Shown: one piece after another, positions 27,467-35,199 of the stretch
Layout of the letters: the number at the start of each line of letters is the position of its first letter
Numbering within the stretch: position 1 is the stretch's first letter
DNA from: Streptomyces sp. CoH27
Lineage (GTDB): Bacteria; Actinomycetota; Actinomycetes; Streptomycetales; Streptomycetaceae
DNA length: 64,000 nucleotides
Direction: 5' to 3'
Assembly: GCF_020181035.1 (NCBI RefSeq)
Contig: NZ_JAIQYY010000005.1
Span: forward strand, 138,633-202,632
The notes under the pieces: model-generated
The model's input: the letters and a program-made list of their open reading frames with translations, nothing else
What the model was told of the DNA's origin: nothing
The model's database searches: none
Position numbers and translations under genes: made by a program

Positions 27467-28270
27467 ATGGCGAACGACCTGGACTCGATCCTCGACCAGG
27501 CGCTGACGATCGCGACGGAGCTGGCCGCGTGGGCATCGGAGACGATCCGCCGCCCGCGCGTGGGCGGTGTCCGGGAGAAGGCGGGCCCGGCGGACATCGT
27601 GACGCGGACGGACGAGGCGATCGAGGCACACGTCCGCTCGGTCCTGCGGTCTGCATTCCCGACGCACGGCGTCGAGGGCGAGGAGTACGGCGTGACCGAG
27701 CCGGCCTGCCCGAACGCCCCGTACTGGGTGGTGGACCCGTTGGACGGCACCACGAACTACGCCCACGGCATCGGTTGGTGTTCCTTCTCCCTGGGCCTGG
27801 TGGCCCCCGACGGCACCCCCGTGCTGGGCGTGGTGGCCGACCCCTGGCGAGGCGAGACTTTCACGGCGATCCGGGGAAGAGGGGCGCAGCTGAACGGCAC
27901 TCTGATCCAAGCAGCCCCGCACACCACCCTCACCGGCCACCTCTTCCTGACGGAATGGGCAGCCCACTCCCACTGGCCGGGCCTGGACCCCCTGCTGTCG
28001 GCCCTGTCCCACCGCCACTGCACGACCAGGGTGATGGGCTCCACGGCCCTCTCCCTGTCCCAGGTGGCGGCCGGCCGGGCCACGGCGGCAGCGATCGGCG
28101 AGTTCCACGCGGTGGACGGTTTGCCGGCGTACCTGATCGCGACGGAGGCGGGGGCGGTGGCGCTGCCACGGGTCCCCGTGTACGACGAACCGTTGCTGCT
28201 GGCGGCGCCGGGGGTGGCGGGGGAGATGGCGGAGGTGTGGGAGGCGAGCCGGGGGAGCGAGGCGGATTAG
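27467..28270 (+). CDS. inositol monophosphatase family protein
   Basis: 267 residues. Metal-binding motifs are GVEGEEYG and WVVDPLDGTTNYAHG (canonical DP(L/I)DGT). The third motif, normally W(D/E)-x-AAG, reads EFHAVDGLPAYLIATEAGA: the Asp is kept but the Trp and Ala-Ala-Gly are changed. The frame is open to 27389 with a hydrophobic extension, but MANDLDSILDQAL matches the usual family start. It may act on inositol phosphate, fructose-1,6-bisphosphate or PAP. Confidence 0.87.
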   Translation: MANDLDSILDQALTIATELAAWASETIRRPRVGGVREKAGPADIVTRTDEAIEAHVRSVLRSAFPTHGVEGEEYGVTEPACPNAPYWVVDPLDGTTNYAHGIGWCSFSLGLVAPDGTPVLGVVADPWRGETFTAIRGRGAQLNGTLIQAAPHTTLTGHLFLTEWAAHSHWPGLDPLLSALSHRHCTTRVMGSTALSLSQVAAGRATAAAIGEFHAVDGLPAYLIATEAGAVALPRVPVYDEPLLLAAPGVAGEMAEVWEASRGSEAD

Positions 28271-28455
28271 GGCGCGTAGGGCGCGTATCGGGTCGTGATC
28301 GATGAGCATCGCAGCTTGCGGGGCGAGTGCCCGGCTGGGACACGGGACCCGGCGGTCTGTGGCTGCGCCGTGTGGACGCGAGTGACCGGAAGCGTTGCCG
28401 GAGGCACGCAGCCGGGGCCCGAGCGTCCCGGCTGCGTGCCCGCCGGGACGGTGTG

Positions 28456-29034
28456 TCAGACCATGGCGAGGCGGTCCACCAGCAGTTCCACCCTCTGCTC
28501 GGTGTACTCCGGCGGCAGCCGTCCCTCCCGGGTCAGGGTCGCGATCCCGTGCAGGGACGCCCAGAACACCTCGGTGAACAGCCCCGGTTCGATGCCGTCC
28601 CCGGCGACCTTACCCAGGCACTCCAGCAGCGCGGCGAAGGCGTCCTTCAGCGGCTCCGGGGTGTCCTCCTGCGCGTACGCCAGGCCGCCGTCGAGCTGGA
28701 AGATGGCGTCGTAGACGGCCGGGTTGCGCTCGGCGAAGTCGAGGTAGGCGTGGGCCAGGGCGGCGACCCGGGCGCGCGGGCCGTCCGCGGCGCTGGTCGC
28801 GGCCCGCACCGCCACGGCCAGCTCGGTGGCGCCATCGAGGGCGACGGCGCCGATGATCTCGCGTTTGCCGCGGAAGTGGCTGTAGAGGACGGGCTGGCTG
28901 TATTCGATGCGCTCGGCGAGCCGGCGGGTGGTGACCGCGTCCCAGCCCTGCTGCTCGGCGAGTTCGCGGGCTGTCGCCACGATGAGGCGTTCGCGCTCCG
29001 CTCGTTCGCGCTGCTTGCGTTCCTGTACCGACAT
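28456..29034 (-). CDS. TetR/AcrR-family regulator
   Basis: 192 residues. The N-terminal HTH (about 15-60: RLIVATARELAEQQGWDAVTTRRLAERIEYSQPVLYSHFRGKREII) is standard TetR, followed by a TetR_C WHG-like ligand domain (AHAYLDFAERNPAVYDAIFQLDGGLAY). It is divergent from the DUF1772 gene with two CTAG-rich inverted repeats between, so it likely represses that gene and itself. Confidence 0.9.
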   Translation of the reverse strand: MSVQERKQRERAERERLIVATARELAEQQGWDAVTTRRLAERIEYSQPVLYSHFRGKREIIGAVALDGATELAVAVRAATSAADGPRARVAALAHAYLDFAERNPAVYDAIFQLDGGLAYAQEDTPEPLKDAFAALLECLGKVAGDGIEPGLFTEVFWASLHGIATLTREGRLPPEYTEQRVELLVDRLAMV

Positions 29035-29043
29035 GCTTCGATC

Positions 29044-29056
29044 CTAGCATCGCTAG
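29044..29056. promoter_or_regulatory. TetR operator candidate 1
   Basis: A perfect palindrome CTAGC-ATC-GCTAG lies 10 bp before the tetR start. Confidence 0.55.
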
Positions 29057-29075
29057 ACAAGAGAGCGGCAGCAGT

Positions 29076-29108
29076 ACTAGCGTTGCTTCATCAGCTAGCA
29101 ACACTAGA
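29076..29108. promoter_or_regulatory. TetR operator candidate 2
   Basis: Arms ACTAGCGTTGC (29076-29086) and GCAACACTAGA (29098-29108) match at 9 of 11 positions. The CTAGC half-site of candidate 1 also occurs in the spacer. It overlaps the expected promoter of the DUF1772 gene. Confidence 0.6.
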
Positions 29109-29123
29109 TGTCGGGGGGGCATC

Positions 29124-29570
29124 ATGCTCAGCGCACTCCAGGTCGTCACCACCGTGGTCCTCGGCCTGATGGTGGGGGTGGAGTTCTCCGTCCTCTTCGT
29201 CCTCAACCCGATCCTCAACGCCCTCCCCGAGGACAGCGGCCAACTCGGCCACGCCCACGGAGGCCGGATGCTCGGCGCCGTGATGCCGGTCTGGTACATC
29301 GGCTCGCTCGTCCTCATCGTGGTCTGGGCCATCGCCGGCTGGCACCACCACGGCACCGGCCTCGTCGTCGCCGCCGGGGCGCTGCTGATCCTCAGCGTGA
29401 TCATGTCGATCCTGCTGCTCGTCCCGATCAACAACCGCAACAAGACGTGGACCCCCGAGGACCGACCCGAGGACTGGAAGGAGCAGCTGAACCGCTGGGT
29501 CCGCTTCCACTACGTCCGCGTCGCCGTCATCATCGCCGCCTTCACCCTGCTCGTCGCCGCCCTCGCCTGA
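29124..29570 (+). CDS. DUF1772 (anthrone-oxygenase-like) membrane protein
   Basis: 148 residues, four TM helices, with the DUF1772 pattern (VGVEFSVLFVLNPILNALP, LLVPINNRNKTW, RWVRFHYVRV). Family members include small membrane proteins related to anthrone oxygenases; most are of unknown function. ATG 29124 follows GGGGGG. It is likely controlled by the divergent TetR regulator. Downstream sits a degenerate VOC fragment and then an ABM-domain gene. Confidence 0.88.
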   Translation: MLSALQVVTTVVLGLMVGVEFSVLFVLNPILNALPEDSGQLGHAHGGRMLGAVMPVWYIGSLVLIVVWAIAGWHHHGTGLVVAAGALLILSVIMSILLLVPINNRNKTWTPEDRPEDWKEQLNRWVRFHYVRVAVIIAAFTLLVAALA

Positions 29571-29737
29571 GCCCGCGGGCTCATCTGCCCGGTCGTCAGC
29601 CGCAACCGCTCGGCCATGCGCCCGCAGTGCGGCACCGCCACCTCCCTCTACATCCCCTCTACATCCAGGACCCGGACACCAACACCCTCGAACTCCGCCG
29701 GCATCCCCAGGACGCGGGCGCCGGCGACACCCACTGA
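29571..29737 (+). pseudogene. remnant of a VOC (glyoxalase/bleomycin-resistance) gene, frameshifted
   Basis: Directly after the DUF1772 stop, in the same frame, the sequence reads ICPVVSRNRSAMRPQCGT then ATSLYI. After a frame change it continues YIQDPDTNTLELRRHPQDA and stops at 29737. This is the C-terminal signature of VOC enzymes (G-TSLYI-DPDGN-LELR). The break coincides with an exact 11-bp tandem duplication, CCTCTACATCC at 29645-29655 and 29656-29666; removing one copy restores one frame. The N-terminal two-thirds of the gene is absent. Confidence 0.75.
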
Positions 29738-29762
29738 CCGACAGCGAGAGGAAGTACCGAAA

Positions 29763-30113
29763 ATGGCCAAGCTGCAGACCCTGGACCCGAACACGCCGTT
29801 GTTCGCGCAGTTCAAGGAGAAGACCGGGCCCATCGTCCTGGCCAACACCTTCGTCGTTCCGAAGGAGAGGACCGAAGCGTTCCTGGCCCTCTTTCACCGG
29901 CAGGCGGAGTTCATGAAGGCTCAGCCGGGATTCGTCTCCCTGCAGATGCACAAGGGAACGGCGGACAGCCAACTACTGATGAACGTCGCCGTCTGGGAGT
30001 CGACCGAGGCTCTCGCCACGGCGTTCGCCAGCCCGGAGTTCCAGCGCATGGCTGCCGCGTCCCCCGACGACATCGTGTCGTACCCGCACATCTTCGAGCA
30101 GATCGACGTATGA
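29763..30113 (+). CDS. antibiotic biosynthesis monooxygenase (ABM)-domain protein
   Basis: 116 residues with the ABM dimeric alpha-beta barrel: IVLANTFVVPKERTEAFLALFHRQAEFMKAQPGFVSLQMHK, then NVAVWESTEALATAFASPEFQRM. Related proteins act as cofactor-free monooxygenases or heme-degrading enzymes. GAGAGGAAG precedes the ATG. It probably shares a transcript with the DUF1772 gene. A terminator follows. Confidence 0.87.
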   Translation: MAKLQTLDPNTPLFAQFKEKTGPIVLANTFVVPKERTEAFLALFHRQAEFMKAQPGFVSLQMHKGTADSQLLMNVAVWESTEALATAFASPEFQRMAAASPDDIVSYPHIFEQIDV

Positions 30114-30127
30114 CACGGCAGCCGCAG

Positions 30128-30166
30128 CCGGGGGAGGGCAGCCGGAGAAGCCCTGCCTTCCCCCGG
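30128..30166 (+). terminator. hairpin terminator after the ABM gene
   Basis: A 14-bp stem with one G-T pair (30128-30141 with 30153-30166) lies 14 bp after the stop. Confidence 0.75.
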
Positions 30167-30346
30167 GCGGTCACGCATCCCTGCACCGTGCCGGGCCGCC
30201 AGGGCCGCCGAGCGAAAGGGAGTGGAGGCCGCTGCCGATTCAGACCGAGAGCGCGCCGACGCTGTCCCCTGGAAGCCTCAACCATCCTTCACGGCGGGCT
30301 GGTTGAGGCATCTGTCCGAGAAGGGCGCGATCGGCCCTGATCGTCC

Positions 30347-30760
30347 TCAGTACTGGCGCCTGCCCCGGAAGACCCGGCGGACGAGGTGGATGATCAGCCA
30401 GACGACCAGGGCGATGAAGAGGATCACGAGGATCACGACGACCAGAAGGAAGATGCCGAGCTTCTTGAGGAAGCTCTTCTTCTTGGTCCTCGTCTTGCGG
30501 AGATGGACCGCAGACGCGCGATGTGCGGACGTGGCCTGCCTGAAGCGGGTGCCGGCGACAGCGCCCGGAACCGCGGTGACGGCGCGTACGGTACCGGTGG
30601 TCGCCGCTGCCGTCCTTGTCACCGAGGCGTGCCGAGCGGCGGCCGCTGCGGTGGACGATGCGGCGGCGGCCGGTGTCACCGCCAGGCCGAGGCCCAGCAG
30701 CAGCGTGAGAAATACGGTTGCCGCGCGGCCGTTACGGCCCGGTCGGCGTGTGATGGTCAT
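30347..30760 (-). CDS. exported small protein with C-terminal membrane anchor
   Basis: 137 residues. A signal peptide (ATVFLTLLLGLGLAVTPAAAA) is followed by an Ala/Thr-rich stretch, a basic patch (KTRTKKKSFLKKL), then a strongly hydrophobic helix (GIFLLVVVILVILFIALVVWLIIHLV) and a basic tail. No known domain. The basic patch before the TM suggests the C-terminus is not a normal stop-transfer tail. Unknown function; divergent from the LURP-one gene. Confidence 0.65.
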   Translation of the reverse strand: MTITRRPGRNGRAATVFLTLLLGLGLAVTPAAAASSTAAAAARHASVTRTAAATTGTVRAVTAVPGAVAGTRFRQATSAHRASAVHLRKTRTKKKSFLKKLGIFLLVVVILVILFIALVVWLIIHLVRRVFRGRRQY

Positions 30761-30867
30761 TCATGTCCTCCCCGTGTCGGATGCGGATGCGGTTGCCGCC
30801 TTGCGTAATGCCGCAACTATTGTCTGCGAGACAGTGCTTCCCCTCTCTGGAACCGGACGGTGTACTG

Positions 30868-31371
30868 ATGCGATACCTGGTGCGCGACCGCATGCTGGCC
30901 TTCCACGAGGAGGCCTGGGTCGAGACGGAACACCGGGAGAAGTTGTTCAAGGTCAACCGCAAACTCCTGCGGCTGCGCACCACGTTCGACTTCGTCGGCA
31001 CCGACGGCAATCAGGTGGCGAGCATCGTCAAGAAGGCGCTCACCCTCCACCACACCATCCTCGTCAAGCAGAACGGCGAGACCGTGGGCCGCATCAGCAA
31101 GCGCACGTTCCGGATCTTCGGAGACCGCTTCAAGGTGACCCTGCGCGGCGGGCGCCGACTGCGGATAGCGGGCAACCTCTGGGACCGCGAGTTCGACATC
31201 GCGGACGACAGCGGCACCCTGGCACACATCTCGCGCCGCTGGTTCACCATCCGCGACGCCTACGCGGTCGACGTGATGAGCGAACCGGACTGGCTGCTCC
31301 TGATCATCCTCGCGGTGTGCGTGGACCACATCATCGAGGACCGCGAGGGGGAGCAGCTCACCAACCTCTGA
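30868..31371 (+). CDS. LURP-one-related (tubby-like) protein
   Basis: 167 residues of the LURP-one/Tubby C-terminal-like beta-barrel family: RYLVRDRMLAFHEEAWVETEHREKLFKV, then short DxxG strands (VGTDGNQVASIVKKALTLHHTILV) and LLLIILAVCVDHI as the central hydrophobic helix. Bacterial members (YxjI-like) are of unknown role, and phospholipid binding has been suggested for the fold. ATG 30868 begins the family-typical sequence; the frame is open upstream without an RBS. Confidence 0.87.
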   Translation: MRYLVRDRMLAFHEEAWVETEHREKLFKVNRKLLRLRTTFDFVGTDGNQVASIVKKALTLHHTILVKQNGETVGRISKRTFRIFGDRFKVTLRGGRRLRIAGNLWDREFDIADDSGTLAHISRRWFTIRDAYAVDVMSEPDWLLLIILAVCVDHIIEDREGEQLTNL

Positions 31372-31392
31372 CGTTCGCACCTCGGTGACCGC

Positions 31393-31446
31393 ACGGACAT
31401 CCTGTGATCCATGCACATCCTGTGACCCACGCACATCTTTGACGCT
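31393..31446 (+). repeat. three 18-bp tandem repeats
   Basis: Units start at 31393, 31411 and 31429 with consensus ACGCACATCCTGTGAYCC. The third is diverged at its 3' half. They lie between the LURP-one and YdjM-like genes. Confidence 0.85.
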
Positions 31447-31500
31447 CGTACGACGACGCGCCGTTGACACGGCGCCGGACCGGGGGAGAACCACCTCGCC

Positions 31501-32202
31501 ATGATGGGCCATTCGCACGCCGTGAGCGGCGCCCTGCTGTTCGCCGGCACCGCTCCCTATCTGCCACCCGCGCTGCTGCACACGCATCTGTCGCCCCAGG
31601 AGATCCTCATGGGCACGGTGCTGTGCGCGGGCGCCGCACTGCTTCCGGACCTGGACCACCACGACGGCACGATCGCGAACTTCCTCGGTCCGGTCTCCCG
31701 GTGGCTGTGCCGGTTCGTCGCGTTCGTCTCCGGTGGCCATCGCCATGCCACCCACTCCCTGCTCTTCGTCGCCTTCATGACGGCCGGTACCTGGGCCGGA
31801 ATCGCCTATCTCGGCAGGCCGTTCACCCTCGGCATGTGCTTCTTCCTGCTGGCGCTGGCCGTGCGGGCACTCAATCTCTGCCCGCCCGGACACGGCTTCC
31901 ATGCCTGGGGCACCATCGTGGCACTGGCCGCCCTCGGCACCGCCGCCATCGACAAGTTCATCCCGTCCACGCCGGGCTGGCTGCCCTACCTGGTCGGCCT
32001 CGGCTGCCTGGCCCATCTTCTCGGCGACTCCCTCACCAAGCAGGGCGCGCCCTGGCTGTGGCCGCTGAAGACGCGCTACGAGCTCGTGCTGATCAAGAGC
32101 AGCGGCAACAAGCTGGAGACCGAGATACTGACGCCCCTGATGGGCGCCGGCACCATCGCCCTGCTCTGGCTGACCGTACTGTCACCGCATGCCCTGCACT
32201 GA
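31501..32202 (+). CDS. YdjM-type membrane-bound metal-dependent hydrolase
   Basis: 233 residues. The N-terminal MGHSHAVSGALLF, LLPDLDHHDGTIANFLG and GGHRHATHSLLFVA carry the His/Asp ligands of the YdjM/LexA-regulated hydrolase family, with four to five TM segments and a late HLLGDSLTKQG (Asp ligand). E. coli YdjM is SOS-induced; the biochemical role is not settled. Two Met codons begin the frame (31501, 31504). Confidence 0.88.
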   Translation: MMGHSHAVSGALLFAGTAPYLPPALLHTHLSPQEILMGTVLCAGAALLPDLDHHDGTIANFLGPVSRWLCRFVAFVSGGHRHATHSLLFVAFMTAGTWAGIAYLGRPFTLGMCFFLLALAVRALNLCPPGHGFHAWGTIVALAALGTAAIDKFIPSTPGWLPYLVGLGCLAHLLGDSLTKQGAPWLWPLKTRYELVLIKSSGNKLETEILTPLMGAGTIALLWLTVLSPHALH

Positions 32203-32433
32203 GGCGGGCGGCCGAGCACAAGCCGGGTCATCGGTGTCGGGTCGGCCGACGGCCCTGGCCGTCGGCGCGGCGACCCGCATGCTGGGCGCGCTCGGTCCCC
32301 TTCGACAGGGTTCGCTGTTCGGCGGCTCCGCCTTCGGCACCCAGGTTGCCGTTGATTACTGGTTGGTGGGTTCGCTGCTCCGATAAGGCTGTTGCTTCTC
32401 AGGAGCGTCGCCGCCAGCAACGACGATGGCCGG
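32203..32433. other. intergenic gap with one hairpin
   Basis: No convincing gene. A 10-bp perfect stem (32245-32254 with 32257-32266, GCCGACGGCC arms) is a likely terminator for the YdjM-like gene. The rest has lower GC near the DUF429 stop. It marks the left limit of the accessory stretch. Confidence 0.6.
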
Positions 32434-33093
32434 TCAAGTGGTCGGCTGGGTACGAATCACGAGCACGTCTTGACGGAGTTCGTCGTCCGGCCCGGGCAAT
32501 CCGGCCCAGGTGGCGATCGCGGCAAGGAGGTTGAACGAGCGGCGGGGTGCACAGGTGACCTGCGGGAAGCTCTCTGGTCCGCGGGTGAGATAGGCGAGTG
32601 TCGCGCGGGCGGCGGCTTCGGCGTCGGCAGCGTGCTGTCCGGCCGCCACCGGCACAGGCTTACCGGTGGCGGAGACGAAGGCCTCGGTCAGCAGGAGATA
32701 GGCCTGCCCGGCGGTGAAGCGCTCTGGCTGGGTGGTCACGGCCGTTTGCGGAGCGAGCGCATGCAGGCGGGAGAGCATCCATGCAGTCTGCGCGATGCCG
32801 GTGGCCAGTGCTCCGGCGCCGGCTCCGGCCGACCAAGCCCGGTTGCCTTCTCCCGTGCGGGCGCGGCCCAGCCACTGCCACTCATCACCATGTGGAGCTG
32901 GGACGGGGATGGCCATGGGCGCTTCCACGGCCAGGACCGCCCGCCCATCCTCATTCAGAGACCGGACCAGAGCCTGAACAGCGCCCTCTGGGTCGTTCCC
33001 GCAGGAGACCACGGGGCGCTCCGGCGAGTCGACGGCTGCCCAGGCGAAGTTGGACTGCTTCACCGACCCGATGTCCACGCCCACGACGCGCAT
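32434..33093 (-). CDS. DUF429-like RNase H-fold protein
   Basis: 219 residues beginning MRVVGVDIGSVKQSNFAWA, the first strand and acidic residue of an RNase H/actin-like fold. It has VLAVEAPMAIPVP (second acidic position) and a C-terminal HAADAEAAARATLAYL (late Asp/Glu helix), the DUF429 layout. It might be a nuclease, but no activity is established. GGGGGAG lies 6 bases before the ATG. Its neighbours are regulators of the Scr1 type. Confidence 0.7.
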   Translation of the reverse strand: MRVVGVDIGSVKQSNFAWAAVDSPERPVVSCGNDPEGAVQALVRSLNEDGRAVLAVEAPMAIPVPAPHGDEWQWLGRARTGEGNRAWSAGAGAGALATGIAQTAWMLSRLHALAPQTAVTTQPERFTAGQAYLLLTEAFVSATGKPVPVAAGQHAADAEAAARATLAYLTRGPESFPQVTCAPRRSFNLLAAIATWAGLPGPDDELRQDVLVIRTQPTT

Positions 33094-33277
33094 GGGATCT
33101 GCTCCCCCTTCGACACCATCGGCGTGCCGGACGCCTGCCTTGTGGCGCCGGTTTCCAGCGCGCGGGCAGGATCATCTCACGCTGCTTCCTCTGAAACAGG
33201 CCTACGAAGAACTCCAGCCGGGCTCGCGGCGCCAGAAAAGGGCGGGGTTCATACTCCACACCGAATGTGGCTGTACA

Positions 33278-33352
33278 GGCGAGCCGGACCTCGCGCAGAC
33301 GTTGACCGAGAGCCCTACGGGCTTCGTGAACGCTGGAGGAAGGGGACGACAT
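33278..33352 (-). pseudogene. N-terminal remnant of a Scr1/WhiJ-type XRE regulator
   Basis: The ATG at 33352 has a good RBS upstream and the first 25 codons read SSPSSSVHEARRALGQRLREVRLA. This is the typical start of helix-turn-helix/DUF5753 regulators (S-S-V-x-EAR-x-ALG-x-RLRE-I/V-R). After that the frame changes to unrelated sequence and stops at 32951, overlapping the DUF429 gene. It lies 30 bp after the DUF6879 gene, where an intact HTH regulator is often found. A recombination junction or deletion is likely. Confidence 0.6.
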
Positions 33353-33381
33353 GGCGTTGCGTTGGACTCTTCCCCACCCGA

Positions 33382-33894
33382 TCAGGCGAGTTGATAGTCA
33401 GCGTGCGGAATGCCCAGTGCCCACACCGACTCGAAGGCATCGGCACACAGTCTGAGTTCCTGGGGGTCGGTGCTGACGGACGGCTCCAGCCACTCACCCT
33501 CGTCGTCGAAGTGATTCACGAGCAGCAGGGACGAGTCGAACAGCCAGAAGTCGTTGCCGGGCAGGGCAATACCGGTGGCTTTCCTGCGCGACAGCCAGCG
33601 CACTTCCTCGCCTGCGGCTATGTTCAGGCCTTCGGTCACCTCGTGCTCGAACCGGATGTACGTGCTCACCGGCTCGGACACGATCCGGGCACGGCGGACC
33701 TTCACTCCGCGGCTCGTGGCCTCGGAGACCAGGGCGAGCCAGTCGGCCCACCTTTCGGCGGGGTCGATCGCCGCGCCGGCATTCCAGTCGATGTACGCCG
33801 GATCCGACTTCATGTAGGAGTCCCGCATCTCCAGATGGACTGCCGATTCGCGGCAGCTGCGGAACAGTTCCTCAAATGTCGGAACCGTGGTCAC
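33382..33894 (-). CDS. DUF6879 family protein
   Basis: 170 residues from GTG 33894 (GGAGGTACAGC upstream). The sequence (FEELFRSCRESAVHLEMRDSYMKSDPAYIDWNAG, VKVRRARIVSEPVSTYIRFEHEVT, WLFDSSLLLVNHFDDEGEW) matches the DUF6879 proteins found beside DUF5753/DUF397 regulators in Streptomyces, where a toxin-antitoxin-like or developmental role has been proposed. It overlaps the small upstream gene by 23 bp. Confidence 0.82.
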   Translation of the reverse strand: MTTVPTFEELFRSCRESAVHLEMRDSYMKSDPAYIDWNAGAAIDPAERWADWLALVSEATSRGVKVRRARIVSEPVSTYIRFEHEVTEGLNIAAGEEVRWLSRRKATGIALPGNDFWLFDSSLLLVNHFDDEGEWLEPSVSTDPQELRLCADAFESVWALGIPHADYQLA

Positions 33895-34072
33895 GCTGTA
33901 CCTCCAAGAAGAACTGGACCATGCGCCGCGGGATCTCCACCACGGACTCATGGCCGGGGATGTCCATCTGGCCGTGCCGCTCATCGTCCAGCACTTTCCA
34001 TCCCTGCACGAGGTAGGTGTCCTTCTCCTCGTCCAGATAGACCGTCGGGGAGCCGCCGCTCGGGCTCTGCAT
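33872..34072 (-). CDS. small hypothetical protein upstream of DUF6879
   Basis: 66 residues from ATG 34072, with GGAGGTGG just upstream; the frame is open to TTG 34108. The sequence TVYLDEEKDTYLVQGWKVLDDE...IPGHESVVEIPRRMVQFF is the small partner that often precedes DUF6879. It overlaps DUF6879 by 23 bp, so translation is coupled. Function unknown. Confidence 0.75.
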   Translation of the reverse strand: MQSPSGGSPTVYLDEEKDTYLVQGWKVLDDERHGQMDIPGHESVVEIPRRMVQFFLEVQRDHGSDI

Positions 34073-34170
34073 GGGTCCACCTCCGTCGAAGGTGACGATC
34101 CGTGCCAAAGCGTGCCCGGCGAAGCGCCTCGCGGGACAGCAGCTTGCCAGAACTTGCCACGATCACGTGA

Positions 34171-34899
34171 CTACCCGGACGCCGAGGAGGACTGCGCCCA
34201 GTCGTCGAGCAACTGCCTTGCAGCGTCGTCCGTATACGCGTGCCCCGCGAATGCTTCGAAGAGTCGGCTGTAGTGCTCAACATCCTTCGCTTCGCGCAGT
34301 ACGACCCGCCCCGTGAAGACTTCCAACGTCGCCAGAGTTGTGTCGTAGACGGTGAAGGTGTTGAACGGGACCTCGGACACCCGGGCCGACAGTGGAAGCA
34401 CCTTGACATCCACGTTCGGACGACGCGACAGCGACACGAGATGCTCGATCTGCTGTGCCATGACGGCTGCCTCACACAGCTGCCACCGGATCGCCGACTC
34501 GGTGAGCAGGAACTCGAACCGCTTCTCGGGATCGTTGAGTACGGCCTGCCGTTCCAGCTTCAGGGCGATGACTCGGTCGACGTCCCCTGTTGCCGAGGCC
34601 GACGTTCGCGTCATGACGTGCCGCATGTACTCGGGCGTCTGAATCAGTCCCGTGGGAATCGAGGGAAGGAAGTACCGCAGGTGTACAGCGCTCTTTTCCA
34701 GGGCGGCGAGCTCAAGCTGGACGCCACTCGCAGCGCTGGACTCCGGTTCCAGGTTCATCTGACTCCCAGGCCAACTCGACAGCTCCCCTGTTCCAGCGGT
34801 CTCCACCACCCGGCAGGGGATGGCGAGGTGCTGCTGGACATAGGGCCGACCGTAGCAGCGCAGCGCACGCGCGGGGCTCTGCGCGATGAGCCGAGGCAA
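34171..34899 (-). CDS. DUF5753-domain protein lacking its helix-turn-helix
   Basis: 242 residues from TTG 34899; ATG 34758 (MNLEPESS) is an alternative start. The DUF5753 ligand/antitoxin-like domain is complete (EKSAVHLRYFLPSIPTGLIQTPEYMRHVM, RFEFLLTESAIRWQLC, HLVSLSRRPNVDVKVLPL, TFTVYDTTLATLEVF). The N-terminal XRE HTH normally fused to it is not present in this frame or recognisable in the 60 bp upstream. It is either a truncated regulator or a stand-alone sensor. An orphan HTH start lies 0.8 kb downstream at 33352. Confidence 0.75.
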   Translation of the reverse strand: MPRLIAQSPARALRCYGRPYVQQHLAIPCRVVETAGTGELSSWPGSQMNLEPESSAASGVQLELAALEKSAVHLRYFLPSIPTGLIQTPEYMRHVMTRTSASATGDVDRVIALKLERQAVLNDPEKRFEFLLTESAIRWQLCEAAVMAQQIEHLVSLSRRPNVDVKVLPLSARVSEVPFNTFTVYDTTLATLEVFTGRVVLREAKDVEHYSRLFEAFAGHAYTDDAARQLLDDWAQSSSASG

Positions 34900-34956
34900 G
34901 ACCGCAAGGGCTTCGGAGTGGTCTCCCGTACCGGCGTGCCGGTACGGTCGGGGAAC

Positions 34957-35199
34957 TCATCCCAGCAGGTGCTCCGCCTTGCTTGCCTTGGTGTCCGAAA
35001 TCATGGATCGCAGGGCGGATGTGAACGCGTTCCAGGCCGGGCCAGGGATCTCAATCCTGGGACCACTGCTGTTCTTCGAGTCACGCACGAGCACGCCAGA
35101 TGCGACGAAGGCTGTCTCCACACACTCGGTCGCATTGCCGCCGCTGTAGGACGATTTGAACCACATGGGCTCATCAACAGGCTGAGGGCCGACAGACAT
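34957..35199 (-). CDS. DUF397 (BldB/AbaA-associated) protein
   Basis: 80 residues with the DUF397 pattern: MWFKSSYSGGNATECVETAFVASGVLVRDSKNSSGPRI...WNAFTSAL. Its ATG abuts the stop of the upstream XRE-DUF5753 gene. DUF397 proteins are paired with WhiJ-like regulators and may act as their antitoxin or ligand partners. Confidence 0.93.
   Translation of the reverse strand: MSVGPQPVDEPMWFKSSYSGGNATECVETAFVASGVLVRDSKNSSGPRIEIPGPAWNAFTSALRSMISDTKASKAEHLLG

Noticed and set aside
14399..28270. A specialised-metabolite gene cluster
   Set aside because: No PKS, NRPS, terpene, lanthipeptide or other core biosynthetic gene is present. The genes are core or regulatory.
29568..29583. Hairpin terminator after DUF1772
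   Set aside because: The sequence is a continuous palindrome (GAGCCCGCGGGCTC) with no loop. It could still fold with a shorter stem but gives weak support.
31393..31446. CRISPR candidate
   Set aside because: Three contiguous 18-bp units without spacers.
32189..32386. A 65-residue plus-strand frame in the gap after the YdjM-like gene
   Set aside because: No RBS, no recognisable motif, and its start overlaps the preceding gene's end. It is probably non-coding.
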